From assembly GCA_937901895.1 (NCBI GenBank), contig CALGTD010000164.1:1-64000 (forward strand): 64,000 bases of DNA, given 5' to 3'. Both the position numbers and the translations under genes were made by a program. This DNA is from an uncultured Spartobacteria bacterium. GTDB lineage: Bacteria; Verrucomicrobiota; Verrucomicrobiia; Chthoniobacterales; JAATET01. Below the pieces are notes generated by a model. The model was not told where the DNA came from and ran no database searches. It worked only from the letters and a program-made list of their open reading frames with translations. This document shows, one piece after another, positions 42,032 through 50,522 of the stretch. Within the stretch, counting starts at the first letter, position 1. Every line of letters starts with the position of its first letter.

Positions 42032-42472
42032 TCATAAGAGTTTCCCCCGCCGTAAACCAGCCGCGTAAGCCTCGAACACCAGCTTGATTTGATCGCGCAC
42101 GCGACGGAATTCAGCGAAAATATCCTCTTCGGTCCCCTTCGCATGGGCGGGATCATCGAAGCCCCAATGGTAGCGGTTCACCTGACCCGGAAACATCGGG
42201 CACGCCTGATCCGCGTTTCCGCAGACGGTGATGACGGTATCTACCTTCCGGTTGAGAAATTCGTCCATGTGCTTTGAGGTGTGCTCGGAAATGTCGATCC
42301 CGATTTCCTTCATGACCGCGATGGCCTTGGGATGCACATAGCCGGCGGGCTTGGAGCCCGCGCTTTGCACGTTGAGCAGATCGCCAGCGGCTTCGTGGAG
42401 GATGCCTTCCGCAATATGACTACGGCACGAATTTCCGGTGCAGAGAATCAGAACAGTGGGTTTGTCGTTCAT
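42032..42472 (-). CDS. arsC: Thioredoxin-coupled arsenate reductase (LMW-PTP fold)
   Basis: The protein has 146 residues. 'LILCTGNSCRSHIAEG' is the CX5R phosphate/arsenate-binding loop (C11 to R17). 'AGSKPAGYVHPKAIAVMKEI' and 'TVCGNADQACPMFPG' supply the second and third redox cysteines of the pI258-type enzyme. It reduces As(V) to As(III) with electrons from thioredoxin, which fits the thioredoxin-reductase-like fragment at the other end of the block. The ATG at 42472 is 14 bases after the acr3 stop; upstream frame codons are non-homologous. The C-terminus ('YAAGLRRGKLL') is slightly longer than usual. Confidence 0.93.
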   Translation of the reverse strand: MNDKPTVLILCTGNSCRSHIAEGILHEAAGDLLNVQSAGSKPAGYVHPKAIAVMKEIGIDISEHTSKHMDEFLNRKVDTVITVCGNADQACPMFPGQVNRYHWGFDDPAHAKGTEEDIFAEFRRVRDQIKLVFEAYAAGLRRGKLL

Positions 42473-42485
42473 GGTGATGAGAGTT

Positions 42486-43565
42486 TTATGTTTGTGGGAT
42501 GGCTCGTTGATACCAACCGCGGCTGTCCACGCAGATGCGGCATACAGAAAGCATGACGGGAACCTCGACCAGCACGCCGACCACCGTGGCGAGAGCGGCG
42601 GGACTGGTGGCTCCAAAAAGCGTGATGGCCACAGCCACCGCGAGTTCAAAGAAGTTGCTGGCACCAATCAGCGCGCCGGGGGTGGCGATGTCGTGCCGAA
42701 CCTTGAACAGTCGCATGAGACCGTAGGCGAGGCCGGAGTTGAAATAGACCTGAATCAGGATCGGCACGGCGATGAGCAGCACGGCAGTCCAGTTGGTCAG
42801 GATGTTTTCCGCCTGGAACGCGAAAATCAGCACGAGCGTTGCCAGCAGCGCAAGAATGGTGACGGGACGGAATTTCGGCAGGAAATGTGCATTGAACCAA
42901 TCAGCCCCCTTGGATCTTACAAGGACGGTCCGGCTGACCCACCCCGCCGTCAGGGGGATCACGATGAAAACGATCACCGATGTAAATAGCACTTCGCCGG
43001 GGATATGTATGCCACTTACACCGACGAGAAACATCACGATAGGCGCAAAGGCAAAGATCATGATGAGATCGTTGATTGCGACCTGGGCCAACGTGTAAGG
43101 GCCGTCGCCATCGGTAAGATAGCTCCAGACAAACACCATCGCCGTGCAGGGCGCGGCAGCCAGAATGATAAGTCCAGCCACGTAGTTTTTCGCCGTCGTC
43201 GGATCAATCCAGCCAAGAACCGACGAGAAGAGCCACTGAACAAAAAACCACCCAAGCAGGGCCATGCTGAACGGCTTGACGAGCCAGTTTACAAACAGGG
43301 TGATAAGGAGACCTTTGGGTTTTTTTGCAACCCCTTTCAATCCGCCGAAATCAATTTTCAGCATCATCGGATAGATCATCAACCAGATGAGCACCGCGAT
43401 GGGAATGTTGACGTGAGAGTCTTTGCCGAATTCCAGCTCGCTTATTTGCCGAGTCAGAGCGGGCAGCAGCTTGCCGAGGGTCACGCCTGCGACCATGCAG
43501 AGCAGCACCCAGAGGGATAGATAGCGCTCGAAAAAATCGAGCCGCTTGGTGGCAGTTGCGCTCAT
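42486..43565 (-). CDS. acr3: ACR3-family arsenite efflux permease
   Basis: This 359-residue inner-membrane protein has ten hydrophobic segments. ACR3 signatures: 'FFERYLSLWVLLCMVAGVTL' at the N-terminus, 'MIYPMMLKIDFGGLKGVAKK', 'LAAAPCTAMVFVWSYLTDGD' with the conserved cysteine in TM4, and 'FKVRHDIATPGALIGASNFF'. It exports As(III) as a uniporter/antiporter and can be energised further by ArsA. It sits between the small FmdB-like gene and arsC. Confidence 0.95.
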   Translation of the reverse strand: MSATATKRLDFFERYLSLWVLLCMVAGVTLGKLLPALTRQISELEFGKDSHVNIPIAVLIWLMIYPMMLKIDFGGLKGVAKKPKGLLITLFVNWLVKPFSMALLGWFFVQWLFSSVLGWIDPTTAKNYVAGLIILAAAPCTAMVFVWSYLTDGDGPYTLAQVAINDLIMIFAFAPIVMFLVGVSGIHIPGEVLFTSVIVFIVIPLTAGWVSRTVLVRSKGADWFNAHFLPKFRPVTILALLATLVLIFAFQAENILTNWTAVLLIAVPILIQVYFNSGLAYGLMRLFKVRHDIATPGALIGASNFFELAVAVAITLFGATSPAALATVVGVLVEVPVMLSVCRICVDSRGWYQRAIPQT

Positions 43566-43571
43566 TATTAA

Positions 43572-43778
43572 TTAGCAACAGCCTTCCGGTCCACACCCGC
43601 AGGAATCATCCTTGGCATCCTTCGTCAGTTCGAGTTCTCCGAGAAGCACTCGTTTGATAGGCTCCCCGGTCTCGGGATGATGCGTTAGCGGAGCATCCGT
43701 TTCGTTTTGTGCAATCTCGTAGTGCTTGGGATCTTCGCAGCAGCTCGCGGGAATGGTTTCGTAGATATAGGTTGTCAT
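43572..43778 (-). CDS. Small FmdB-like protein with Cys-rich tail, in the ars operon
   Basis: The protein has 68 residues. 'MTTYIYETIPA' and 'HYEIAQNETDAPLTHHPETG' followed by 'EPIKRVLLG' match the backbone of FmdB-type zinc-ribbon proteins. However, the usual CxxC ribbon pairs are replaced by 'SCCEDP' and 'HHPETG'. The C-terminus 'DSCGCGPEGCC' packs four cysteines in nine residues. It lies between arsA and acr3, six bases from acr3. A metal(loid)-binding or As(III)-handing role is suggested by the cysteines and context; I know no established function for this variant. Confidence 0.6.
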   Translation of the reverse strand: MTTYIYETIPASCCEDPKHYEIAQNETDAPLTHHPETGEPIKRVLLGELELTKDAKDDSCGCGPEGCC

Positions 43779-43789
43779 AGATTGTTGAG

Positions 43790-45580
43790 TTAAAGAGTTG
43801 CCGTCGCTGATTGATAAAACAGGCTGGCTAAGGCGTTGGGGCCAACCGGTTCTTCCGCCTGCCAGCGCAAGACTGTCGCTCTTTTCGCAAGAGAATCGGC
43901 GACTTCGGAAAGGTAAGGGATTTCGTTGCGTGCCCGTTCGCGCAAGAGCGGATCGCTGGTTTCCAGACCGGCGAAGCTTTGGTTGACGACCCAGCCGAAC
44001 GGCTCGATCCCGGCCCGCCGCAAATCGTCCTGCAGGGCGGCGGCTTCGTGAACAGGTGTGGCCTCGGGCAACGTCACCAAAAGCACTCGCGTATAATCCG
44101 CGTCTCGCAGGCGCGGCAGAAGTTGCCGCACTTCCTCGGGAATGCTCTCGCGGGCCTGTCGGCCCAACTCGCGATGATAGGCTTCCGTTGTGTCCAGCAA
44201 AAGAAGGGTGTGCCCGGTCGGTGCCGTGTCGAGGATGACAAAACTGTCCTGTGCTTCCGCGACGGTGCGGGCGAAAGCACGGAAAACCGCGATTTCTTCG
44301 GTGCAGGGCGAGCGCAAATCCTCTTCGAGCAGCGCACGGCTTTCCGCGTCCAAGCTGGCTCCCTGCGTGGAAAGCACATGAGCGACGTAGGCTTCGGTTT
44401 CCGCAGAGGGATCAATCCGGCTAACCGAGAGCCCGTTGACCGTGCTACCGAGAGTTTCCAGAACATGCGCGGCAGGGTCGGTCGTCGATAAATGCACCGC
44501 ATGACCGCGACGGGCCAGTTCGACCGCGAGTGCCGCCGCAACCGTCGTTTTGCCGACGCCGCCCTTGCCCATCGTCATGACGACACCGCGACCTGGCGCT
44601 TCCAGATCGGCAATGAATTTGTCGATGGACTCGAAATCCGAGGCTGTCGATTCCACGGAGCTTCCGCTGGAAACTTCTCCTTCGAGGCCAGAGACAATCG
44701 CCCGGAGAGCATCGAGGCCAAGCAGGTTGTTGGGGCGAAGCGGCACGCGATAATTGGGCAAGCTGCCGAGGAAAGAGCGGAACTGCGTCATGGCTTTCGC
44801 ACCGCGCATTTCCAGCGCCGCCGCGATGCCGTCTCCCGAATCGGTCGCTGTAAAGACGCCATTGAGGACGAGGCGTTGATTTGTGACGCCGAGCGCACCA
44901 AGTTCGTCGTGCGTTCGCTTGGCTTCCCGCAACGGAGCGAGTTGCGCCCGGCTGACCAAGATCAATGTCGTGCGTCCGGCATCAGCGAGCGCATTCAAAG
45001 CACCCTCGTAAATCGAGCGCTGCTGATCCAGACCTGCCAGAGGGCCGAGACAGGAGGTGCCCGAGGTATTGGCCTGAAAATATCCCGTCCATGCCTTCGG
45101 CAGAGTAAGCAGGCGCAACGTGTGGCCTGTGGGAGCCGTGTCAAAAACAACGTGATCGTAGGCGGCGGTCGAGGACTCATCCCCCAAAAGGCGTGAGAAC
45201 TCATCAAAGGCCGCAATTTCCATCGTGCAGGCCCCGGAAAGCTGTTCCTCCATGCTGCGCAAGGCCGCTTCTGGCAGAACGCCGCGCATGGGGCCGACGA
45301 TTTTTTCACGATAGGCGCGGGCCGCTTCCTCGGGGTCGATATTGAGGGCAAACAGGGACGGAGCACCCGGAATTGCCGTCGCCTGACCGTTCAAGCTCGT
45401 GCCCAAAACTTCGTCCAGATTGGAAGCCGGATCGGTGCTGACTAGCAGAACCCGTTTTCCGGCATCTGCGAGAGAAATAGCTGTCGCGCAAGCGAGCGAG
45501 GTTTTGCCGACGCCGCCCTTGCCGGTGAAAAAGAGAAAGCGAGTCGCCGCCGCGATCAATTCGGAAATTGGTGTATTCAT
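43790..45580 (-). CDS. arsA: Arsenite-transporting ATPase ArsA, tandem two-domain form
   Basis: The protein has 596 residues and two homologous nucleotide-binding halves. Each has a deviant Walker A: 'FFTGKGGVGKTSLACATA' near residue 20 and 'MTMGKGGVGKTTVAAALA' near 340. Each also has a 'DTAPTGHTLRLL' / 'DTAPTGHTLLLL' motif that links ATP hydrolysis to metalloid binding. Cysteines in 'LSGACTMEIAAF' and 'LRSPCTEEIAVF' fit the arsenite-binding positions. It powers the efflux permease. The ATG at 45580 lies one base after the arsD stop; a GTG four codons upstream is the alternative. Confidence 0.95.
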   Translation of the reverse strand: MNTPISELIAAATRFLFFTGKGGVGKTSLACATAISLADAGKRVLLVSTDPASNLDEVLGTSLNGQATAIPGAPSLFALNIDPEEAARAYREKIVGPMRGVLPEAALRSMEEQLSGACTMEIAAFDEFSRLLGDESSTAAYDHVVFDTAPTGHTLRLLTLPKAWTGYFQANTSGTSCLGPLAGLDQQRSIYEGALNALADAGRTTLILVSRAQLAPLREAKRTHDELGALGVTNQRLVLNGVFTATDSGDGIAAALEMRGAKAMTQFRSFLGSLPNYRVPLRPNNLLGLDALRAIVSGLEGEVSSGSSVESTASDFESIDKFIADLEAPGRGVVMTMGKGGVGKTTVAAALAVELARRGHAVHLSTTDPAAHVLETLGSTVNGLSVSRIDPSAETEAYVAHVLSTQGASLDAESRALLEEDLRSPCTEEIAVFRAFARTVAEAQDSFVILDTAPTGHTLLLLDTTEAYHRELGRQARESIPEEVRQLLPRLRDADYTRVLLVTLPEATPVHEAAALQDDLRRAGIEPFGWVVNQSFAGLETSDPLLRERARNEIPYLSEVADSLAKRATVLRWQAEEPVGPNALASLFYQSATATL

Positions 45581-45581
45581 A

Positions 45582-45911
45582 TCAGGCAGCACCGCTTCCT
45601 TCCTGCGCCAGCTTATGCAGCCACTCCTTGCGCTTCTCCTGATCGGGATAGCTGCCCTTCAAGACCAACTCGCCGTCGATAAAGACGAGAGGTAAAACCT
45701 CGACGCCTTCATTTTGCAGGATGCTCTTTACCTGTGGATTTTGGACGAATGCAATCGGCTGTTGAGACAGGTTATACCGCTCGACCTTGACGCCGCGTTC
45801 CTTCAACTGATGCAGGAAGCCGGCAACTTGGGGCAGAATGGGGTCGATGTCCGGGCCGCAAACGCCTGTCGAGCAGCACATGGCGGGATCGTAGATTTTG
45901 ATTTCTTTCAT
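45582..45911 (-). CDS. arsD: Arsenite metallochaperone/regulator ArsD
   Basis: The protein has 109 residues. 'IKIYDPAMCCSTGVCGPDID' holds the vicinal C12-C13 and C18 that bind As(III) for transfer to ArsA. 'VKSILQNEGVEVLPLVFIDG' is the conserved thioredoxin-like C-terminal half. It lies between arsR and arsA, four bases after arsR, the usual order in arsRDA operons. It also acts as a weak repressor in known systems. Confidence 0.93.
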   Translation of the reverse strand: MKEIKIYDPAMCCSTGVCGPDIDPILPQVAGFLHQLKERGVKVERYNLSQQPIAFVQNPQVKSILQNEGVEVLPLVFIDGELVLKGSYPDQEKRKEWLHKLAQEGSGAA

Positions 45912-45915
45912 GGCA

Positions 45916-46284
45916 TCAGCAGCAGGCGCGCTTGGTTTCCACAACCTCATCCATCCATTCGCAACCGGCGCAAACATGCCTGCGTTTCTCCAGGTCTTTA
46001 CGGAACCGCTTGTCGGCTTGCACACAGTCCTGGAGACATTTGAGATTGGTTTCGAGTTCCAAGGGAGGGTTCGCAGGGAGGCTGTAAATCATCCACGTGC
46101 CGCGCCGGGTGCATTCGACGAGATCGCGTTTGCGCAGATAGGCGAGGTGCTGAGAGACCTTCGTTTGGGGAATCCCAAGGATTTCCTGAAAATGGCAGAC
46201 ACACAGCGGCCCGTGGGTCAGCAAATGAAGGATGCGAAGCCTCGTCGCATCGCAAAAACACTGGTAAATTTGAATCAGCTCCAC
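45916..46284 (-). CDS. arsR: ArsR/SmtB-family arsenite-responsive repressor
   Basis: The protein has 122 residues. It is a winged helix with 'CDATRLRILHLLTHGPLCVC', which includes the As(III)-sensing 'CVC' pair at the start of the DNA-recognition region, and 'KVSQHLAYLRKRDLVECTRR' as recognition helix and wing start. A C-terminal 'CAGCEWMDEVVETKRACC' adds more cysteines. The start is GTG at 46284. Its divergent promoter region holds an inverted repeat (46308-46343). It represses its own operon and the divergent arsT-like gene until arsenite is present. Confidence 0.92.
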   Translation of the reverse strand: MELIQIYQCFCDATRLRILHLLTHGPLCVCHFQEILGIPQTKVSQHLAYLRKRDLVECTRRGTWMIYSLPANPPLELETNLKCLQDCVQADKRFRKDLEKRRHVCAGCEWMDEVVETKRACC

Positions 46285-46307
46285 GCTAAAACCGTCGCAG
46301 ATGTGAT

Positions 46308-46343
46308 ATATTCGTCAAGAACTATATTTGGTTTGACGCATAT
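46308..46343. promoter_or_regulatory. Likely ArsR operator and divergent promoter region
   Basis: ATATTCGTCAA (46308-46318) and TTGACGCATAT (46333-46343) form an inverted repeat with one mismatch around an AT-rich centre. The TTGACG arm can be a -35 box for the arsT-like gene, with TATTGC 18 bases on as -10. The site is midway between arsR and that gene. Confidence 0.6.
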
Positions 46344-46369
46344 TTCTGTTGAGGGATATTGCTGCACGT

Positions 46370-46792
46370 ATGCGAAACGTCACCATCATCGGGTCCGGCT
46401 GTGCAGGCTGGACAGCCGCCATCTACACGGCCCGCGCCAATCTCAATCCCCTCCTTGTCACCGGCATTCAGCCGGGCGGATTGCTCACTACCACGACCGT
46501 CGTTGAGAACTTTCCCGGATTCAGCAAGGGAATCGACGAAGGAGCGCTCATGACCGAAATGCAGGAGCAGGCTGCGCGTTTCGGCACGGAGGTCAAATAT
46601 CTGACCAAGGTGGTCTCTGTTGATTTTTCCAAGCAGCCCCTCCGCATTGACTTCGACAGCGGTGAATCCGTCGAGAGCCGGTCTGTTATCATCGCGACCG
46701 GAGCCAGGCATCGGCACCTTGGCGTTCGCGGCGAGCACCGGCTGGAAAACAAAGGCGTGACCTATTGCGCCACATGCGACGGCGCGCTCCGG
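46370..46792 (+). pseudogene. N-terminal fragment of a thioredoxin reductase (arsT-like)
   Basis: About 141 residues match thioredoxin reductase: FAD-binding 'TIIGSGCAGWTAAIYTARAN', 'GGLLTTTTVVENFPGFSKGI', 'ALMTEMQEQAARFGTEVKYL', 'ATGARHRHLGVRGEH' and the redox-active 'TYCATCDGAL' (CxxC). Immediately after the active site the similarity stops at 46790-46795, and the frame runs on as antisense of the truncated ABC gene. The NADPH domain and C-terminal FAD part are lost, so the product would be inactive. In intact ars operons this gene (arsT) recycles thioredoxin for ArsC. Confidence 0.8.
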
Positions 46793-47236
46793 AGGGACAG
46801 ACCACCACGCGAGCCCCTGTTTCGTGCCGAGCACCTCTCCCGCGGCGAGCGCGGATATATCTCCGGCGTCGTGCCGGCACGTGATCGGAGTCTCGACCTG
46901 TCCGGTCTCGAGGATCGCCTCAAGCAGAGCGGTGATCCAATTTTCGAGTGCGGCTGCCTGGCTGGCGACGATTTCGACGGGATGCAGGGATGCCCCCTGT
47001 TGCGGGGAGACGAGCAGCTCGATCTCGTCATGTGGATCGGAGAGTCCCACGTCGAAGATCCACTCGCCTGGAGACACCGATAGGAGGTGCCGTCGCGGGC
47101 GATCTGAATCCGGGGAACCGAAAAGGAGGAAGATGTCAGCGTCGCCGCCCTCCACTCTCAGCGCGCGCGGCGTTTTGCCCAGCGTGGAAGCGGCCGGTCT
47201 GTCTCCGGGCATTTGGGGCGCGGTCCGCTCCGTCAT
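46793..47236 (-). pseudogene. N-terminal fragment of the second NHLM bacteriocin-system ABC transporter (ABC2 type)
   Basis: About 148 codons from an ATG that overlaps the stop of the peptidase-ABC gene (ATGA, 47233-47236). 'LRVEGGDADIFLLFG' and 'RRHLLSVSPGEWIFDVG' are characteristic of the N-terminal cyclic-nucleotide-binding-like part of NHLM ABC2 proteins (TIGR03797-type, usually over 900 residues). The membrane and ATPase domains are missing. The sequence ends at the arsenic block near 46793 and the frame then runs antisense through the arsT fragment. Confidence 0.75.
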
Positions 47237-49407
47237 TGCTGCATGAGGCGGTGAAAGGCGCCCTTTTGGTTCATGAGATCCGTGAACGTCCCCCGCTCGA
47301 CGATCTTTCCGTTGTCCATCACGATGATTTCGTCCGCGTCGCGAATCGTGCTCAAGCGGTGGGCGACGATCAGGCAGGCGCATCCCCGGCGGCGCAGGTT
47401 CCTGTCGATCACGGCTTCGGTGGTGGCATCGAGCGCGCTGGTTGCCTCGTCGAGGATGAGAAGCGTCGGGTCATGCACGAGGGCTCGCGCAATCTCGAGC
47501 CGCTGGCGCTGGCCGCCGCTGAGGTTGCTGCCGCCCTCGGCGATCTCGCTGCGGTAGCCGTCCGGCCGCTCAAGAAGAACGCGGGAGATTTCCGCATCCA
47601 CGCACGCGCGATGAATGCTCTCGTCCGGCACGGAGGGATCCCAGAACGTGAGGTTGTCCCGGGCCGTGCCCGAGAAGAAGGCGATCTCCTGGTCCACCAT
47701 TGCGACCGAGTTTGCGAACAGCGCGCGGGGAATCTCGTCGATCGTCCGTCCGTCGAAGCGGATTGTCCCGGTCCATGGTCGGTAAAGTCCGGAGACGAGC
47801 TTTGCGATGGTCGACTTGCCGCTCCCGCTTCCGCCAACCAGCGCGACGCGCGAGCCGGGCGCGAGATCGAGGGAGAAGTTCTCGATCAACGGGGGCTCGA
47901 GAGGCGAGTAGCCGAACGTGACGTTCCGCATCTCCAGGCGGCCGCTGAGGCGGAGCTGGCTCTCGAAGATCCTGTCATCGGGCGTCGCGCGATAGATCGG
48001 ATCCTCCGGAGCTTGCAGGACGTCGTCGATGCGCGTGATGTTCGCGCCGAGCATCGGCAGGTTGTGTGCGAACTGGATGAGCGAGTTGAGCGGACCGGTG
48101 AACTGCCCCGCGAGCGCCTGGAATGCAACGAAGGTTCCCAGTGTGATGTCGCCGTCCATGATCCGGAACGCACCGGCCCCGAGAATGAAGGTGCTGCAGA
48201 TGGCGTTGAGCAGTTGCGGGCCGGTCATGACGTATTGCGAGAACGCACCGAGAGCCTGCTTTTCCGCGGCGGCGCGGGCCTGGTAACCGGCCCAGCGGCC
48301 GAAAAACTCGTCCTCGCCACCGGTAGCCTTCAATGTCTCGATCATGTGAAGGCCGTTCATTCCCGTGCCCAGCAACTTTCCCTTTCCGTAGGCCTGGGTG
48401 GCGACGCGGTTGCGGTCCGCCCGGATTCGGGTGACCGCTTGAAGGATGACGGAGTTGGCGAGCGCGGTCCCGACGGAAATCGCCGCCAGGACCGGATCGT
48501 AGAAGAACATCAGAACCCCGAAAAACACGACGAGCACGAGGTCGAGGCACGTCTTGGCCAGCTGACCGCCGACGACTTCCGCCACCTCGTCATTGAGAGC
48601 AAGCCGGGAGCCGATCTCCCCGGCGAAGCGCTGGGAAAAATAACTCATCGGCAGACGCAGCATGTGTGCGAAGAAGCGTCCGGATCCGGAAATCGCGAGC
48701 TTCTCCCGGAACCTGCGCAGGCAGTTTTGCTGCAAGGCCGTGAGCAGCATCTGCAGGCCCATGGCAAGGCCCATCGCCACGAGCAGCGGTCGCAGCCATT
48801 CCTTCTCGGTGCCTACAAGATAGTCGTCGACGAAGACCTTTGAGAGCGCCGGGACGACGGTGCCGGGGATGACAAGGAGCAGCGCGCACAGCAGTGCGAA
48901 AAGGAATGCCGGACCATTTCCCGCCAATCTGCGCAGAAGGAAGCCCGTGATGCTGGGATTTCTGCCCCCGCGTTGGAACTCCGGTGTCGGTTCGAAGGTG
49001 AGCACGACGCCCGTGTAGCTGCCGTCGAACTCATCGGCCGCGACCCTTCGCCGCCCCGATGCCGGGTCGTTGATGTGGAAAACTTTTCCCCCGCGAGAGA
49101 AGCCTTCGAGCACTACGAAGTGGTTGAAATTCCAGTAAAGAATCGCCGGCAGACGCACCTGCCTCAGCTCCTCGATTTCGTAGCGGTATCCCTTGGCTTC
49201 CATCCCGCGTCGGCGCGCGGCCTTGAGGATGTTCAACGCCTTGCTTCCGTCCCGCGAGACGCCGCACTCCTCGCGCAGCTTCTCCAGCGGGACGACGCAC
49301 TTGTAGTATGCAAGGACGATCGCCAGCGCGGCCGCTCCACACTCCACGGCCTCCATCTGGATGACGGTCGGCGTCTTCTTGATTCGGCGGGGAAGTCGAC
49401 TGCCCAT
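47233..49407 (-). CDS. NHLM bacteriocin-system peptidase/ABC exporter (C39-permease-ATPase)
   Basis: The protein has 724 residues. N-terminal C39 peptidase: oxyanion Q17, C23 in 'QMEAVECGAAAL', H96 in 'NHFVVLEGF', D114 in 'INDPASG'. Six TM segments from about 170 to 460. ATPase: Walker A 'GGSGSGKST', signature 'LSGGQRQRLEIARAL', Walker B 'LLILDEATSALD', then 'VAHRLST'. It matches the NHLM ABC1 family (TIGR03796-type), which cleaves leader peptides after a double-Gly and exports the core. The start at 49407 shares a base with the HlyD-like gene's stop (TGATG). The likely substrate is the NHLP precursor at 50785-51078. Confidence 0.93.
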   Translation of the reverse strand: MGSRLPRRIKKTPTVIQMEAVECGAAALAIVLAYYKCVVPLEKLREECGVSRDGSKALNILKAARRRGMEAKGYRYEIEELRQVRLPAILYWNFNHFVVLEGFSRGGKVFHINDPASGRRRVAADEFDGSYTGVVLTFEPTPEFQRGGRNPSITGFLLRRLAGNGPAFLFALLCALLLVIPGTVVPALSKVFVDDYLVGTEKEWLRPLLVAMGLAMGLQMLLTALQQNCLRRFREKLAISGSGRFFAHMLRLPMSYFSQRFAGEIGSRLALNDEVAEVVGGQLAKTCLDLVLVVFFGVLMFFYDPVLAAISVGTALANSVILQAVTRIRADRNRVATQAYGKGKLLGTGMNGLHMIETLKATGGEDEFFGRWAGYQARAAAEKQALGAFSQYVMTGPQLLNAICSTFILGAGAFRIMDGDITLGTFVAFQALAGQFTGPLNSLIQFAHNLPMLGANITRIDDVLQAPEDPIYRATPDDRIFESQLRLSGRLEMRNVTFGYSPLEPPLIENFSLDLAPGSRVALVGGSGSGKSTIAKLVSGLYRPWTGTIRFDGRTIDEIPRALFANSVAMVDQEIAFFSGTARDNLTFWDPSVPDESIHRACVDAEISRVLLERPDGYRSEIAEGGSNLSGGQRQRLEIARALVHDPTLLILDEATSALDATTEAVIDRNLRRRGCACLIVAHRLSTIRDADEIIVMDNGKIVERGTFTDLMNQKGAFHRLMQQ

Positions 49408-50522
49408 CAATACAGCCCCAACTGCTTGCGGAGGAAGGGGATGACCAGCGTGATCGGGCGCTGACGCTCGAGGACGATCGATGCTGTGCAGAGCGTGCCG
49501 CCCTCCACTGAGAGATCCGGGCCACGCGATGATGACCATTTGAACCCGCTGGGCGTCGAGGGATCGGTTTCCAGACTGGCCACGACGGCGATGACGTTGC
49601 CGCCCTGCAGGAGGCGGTCGACCATCACATCGTCGCTCAGCTCCGTCACCATCACCTCGCGGCTCACCGGATACATCGTCACGCTCTTGACCGTGCCGAG
49701 GATGTAGCCGAACTCCTCGGCCTTCACCGTGGAGGGAGAAACGCGGATCGCCATGCCCGGTTTCACCTTTTTCCCTTCACCGGCCGGCACGAAGATCAAG
49801 GCCTCCTCGTCCCCATGGAGGCTCTGGAAACGAAGCAGCGTGCGCTCGGGACGGGCGTAGTCCCCGACATTGACGACCAGTTCCAGAATCTCCCCCTCGA
49901 ATGGCGCGCGGACCACGCCTTCCTGTGCCAGCCGCGCTTCGAGGTCGGCGACGCGTGCGCGTTGATTCAGAATCTCCTGATCACGCGCGAAGGACCGCGC
50001 TTCCAGCTCCGCCAGTGCGGTTTGGGTGTCGAGAATCGGCGACTTGGTGAGAATCCCTTCCTCGTAGAGTTTGCGCTGGTTCTCGAGTTTCTCGCGCAGA
50101 ATCTTCAATCGCTCGTGCTCCTCCTGGGTCTGCAACTCGTCCTGCCGGATCAGCGATGCGAGTAGCGCCTGGTTGTTCGCGAGCTGCTCTCTCAGCGTGG
50201 CCACGTCCAGCGTGAAGATTGGTTGGTTGGGCCTTACGACATCGCCGGCGGAGACAAGGATTTCCTGAATGGCTCCGGAACTCTGGCTGCCCACGGACAT
50301 GATGCCCTTCTCGGCGTTGCGAACGAGAATGCCCTGGCCCGTCGTCCGCACCACGGTCCCCGTGAACCCCCAGACCACGGCGGCGCCGAGAGCGAGAGCC
50401 GAGAGCAAGAGCGAGAGCCAGTTCAATGGCGTCGTCACCGGCAGCAAGGTGTCGAGGCGTTCCGGCGATTGGATCTTCGCGAGCGCAGCGGAGCGGAAGA
50501 GGGATTGTTTACGATCTGGCAT
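49407..50522 (-). CDS. NHLM bacteriocin-system HlyD-like membrane fusion protein
   Basis: The protein has 371 residues. One TM ('WLSLLLSALALGAAVVWGF') is followed by a lipoyl half-motif 'GIMSVGSQSSGAIQEILVSA', a long coiled coil (about 100-190, 'EEHERLKILREKLENQRKLY'), a second lipoyl half ('VVRAPFEGEILELVVNVGDY') and a beta-barrel domain. It fits the NHLM HlyD family (TIGR03794-type), which bridges the ABC exporter to the cell envelope. The ATG at 50522 is preferred; a GTG at 50561 extends the frame by 13 codons without a ribosome site. It lies directly before the exporter gene. Confidence 0.85.
   Translation of the reverse strand: MPDRKQSLFRSAALAKIQSPERLDTLLPVTTPLNWLSLLLSALALGAAVVWGFTGTVVRTTGQGILVRNAEKGIMSVGSQSSGAIQEILVSAGDVVRPNQPIFTLDVATLREQLANNQALLASLIRQDELQTQEEHERLKILREKLENQRKLYEEGILTKSPILDTQTALAELEARSFARDQEILNQRARVADLEARLAQEGVVRAPFEGEILELVVNVGDYARPERTLLRFQSLHGDEEALIFVPAGEGKKVKPGMAIRVSPSTVKAEEFGYILGTVKSVTMYPVSREVMVTELSDDVMVDRLLQGGNVIAVVASLETDPSTPSGFKWSSSRGPDLSVEGGTLCTASIVLERQRPITLVIPFLRKQLGLY

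Larger units (their letters stand above)
41395..46792. other. Arsenic-resistance block replacing the 3' ends of two convergent genes
   Basis: Both edges fall inside genes: a GH5-like gene on the left and an NHLM ABC transporter gene on the right. Each lost its 3' part. Between them lies a coherent ars operon plus a divergent arsT-like fragment, itself cut at the right edge, and an EamA-like gene cut near 41635. No integrase, transposase or clear terminal repeats are visible. Base composition around the arsR promoter is visibly AT-richer than in the surroundings. Deletion plus acquisition, or an assembly join, would both explain this. Confidence 0.6.

Noticed and set aside
41395..46792. Transposon or integrative element carrying the ars genes
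   Set aside because: No transposase, integrase, direct target repeat or terminal inverted repeat could be seen at either edge.
46322..47383. A single long minus-strand gene spanning the arsT fragment and the ABC2 fragment
   Set aside because: Only 46793-47236 has NHLM ABC2 features; the remainder is antisense of the thioredoxin-reductase fragment, so the frame is an accidental join.
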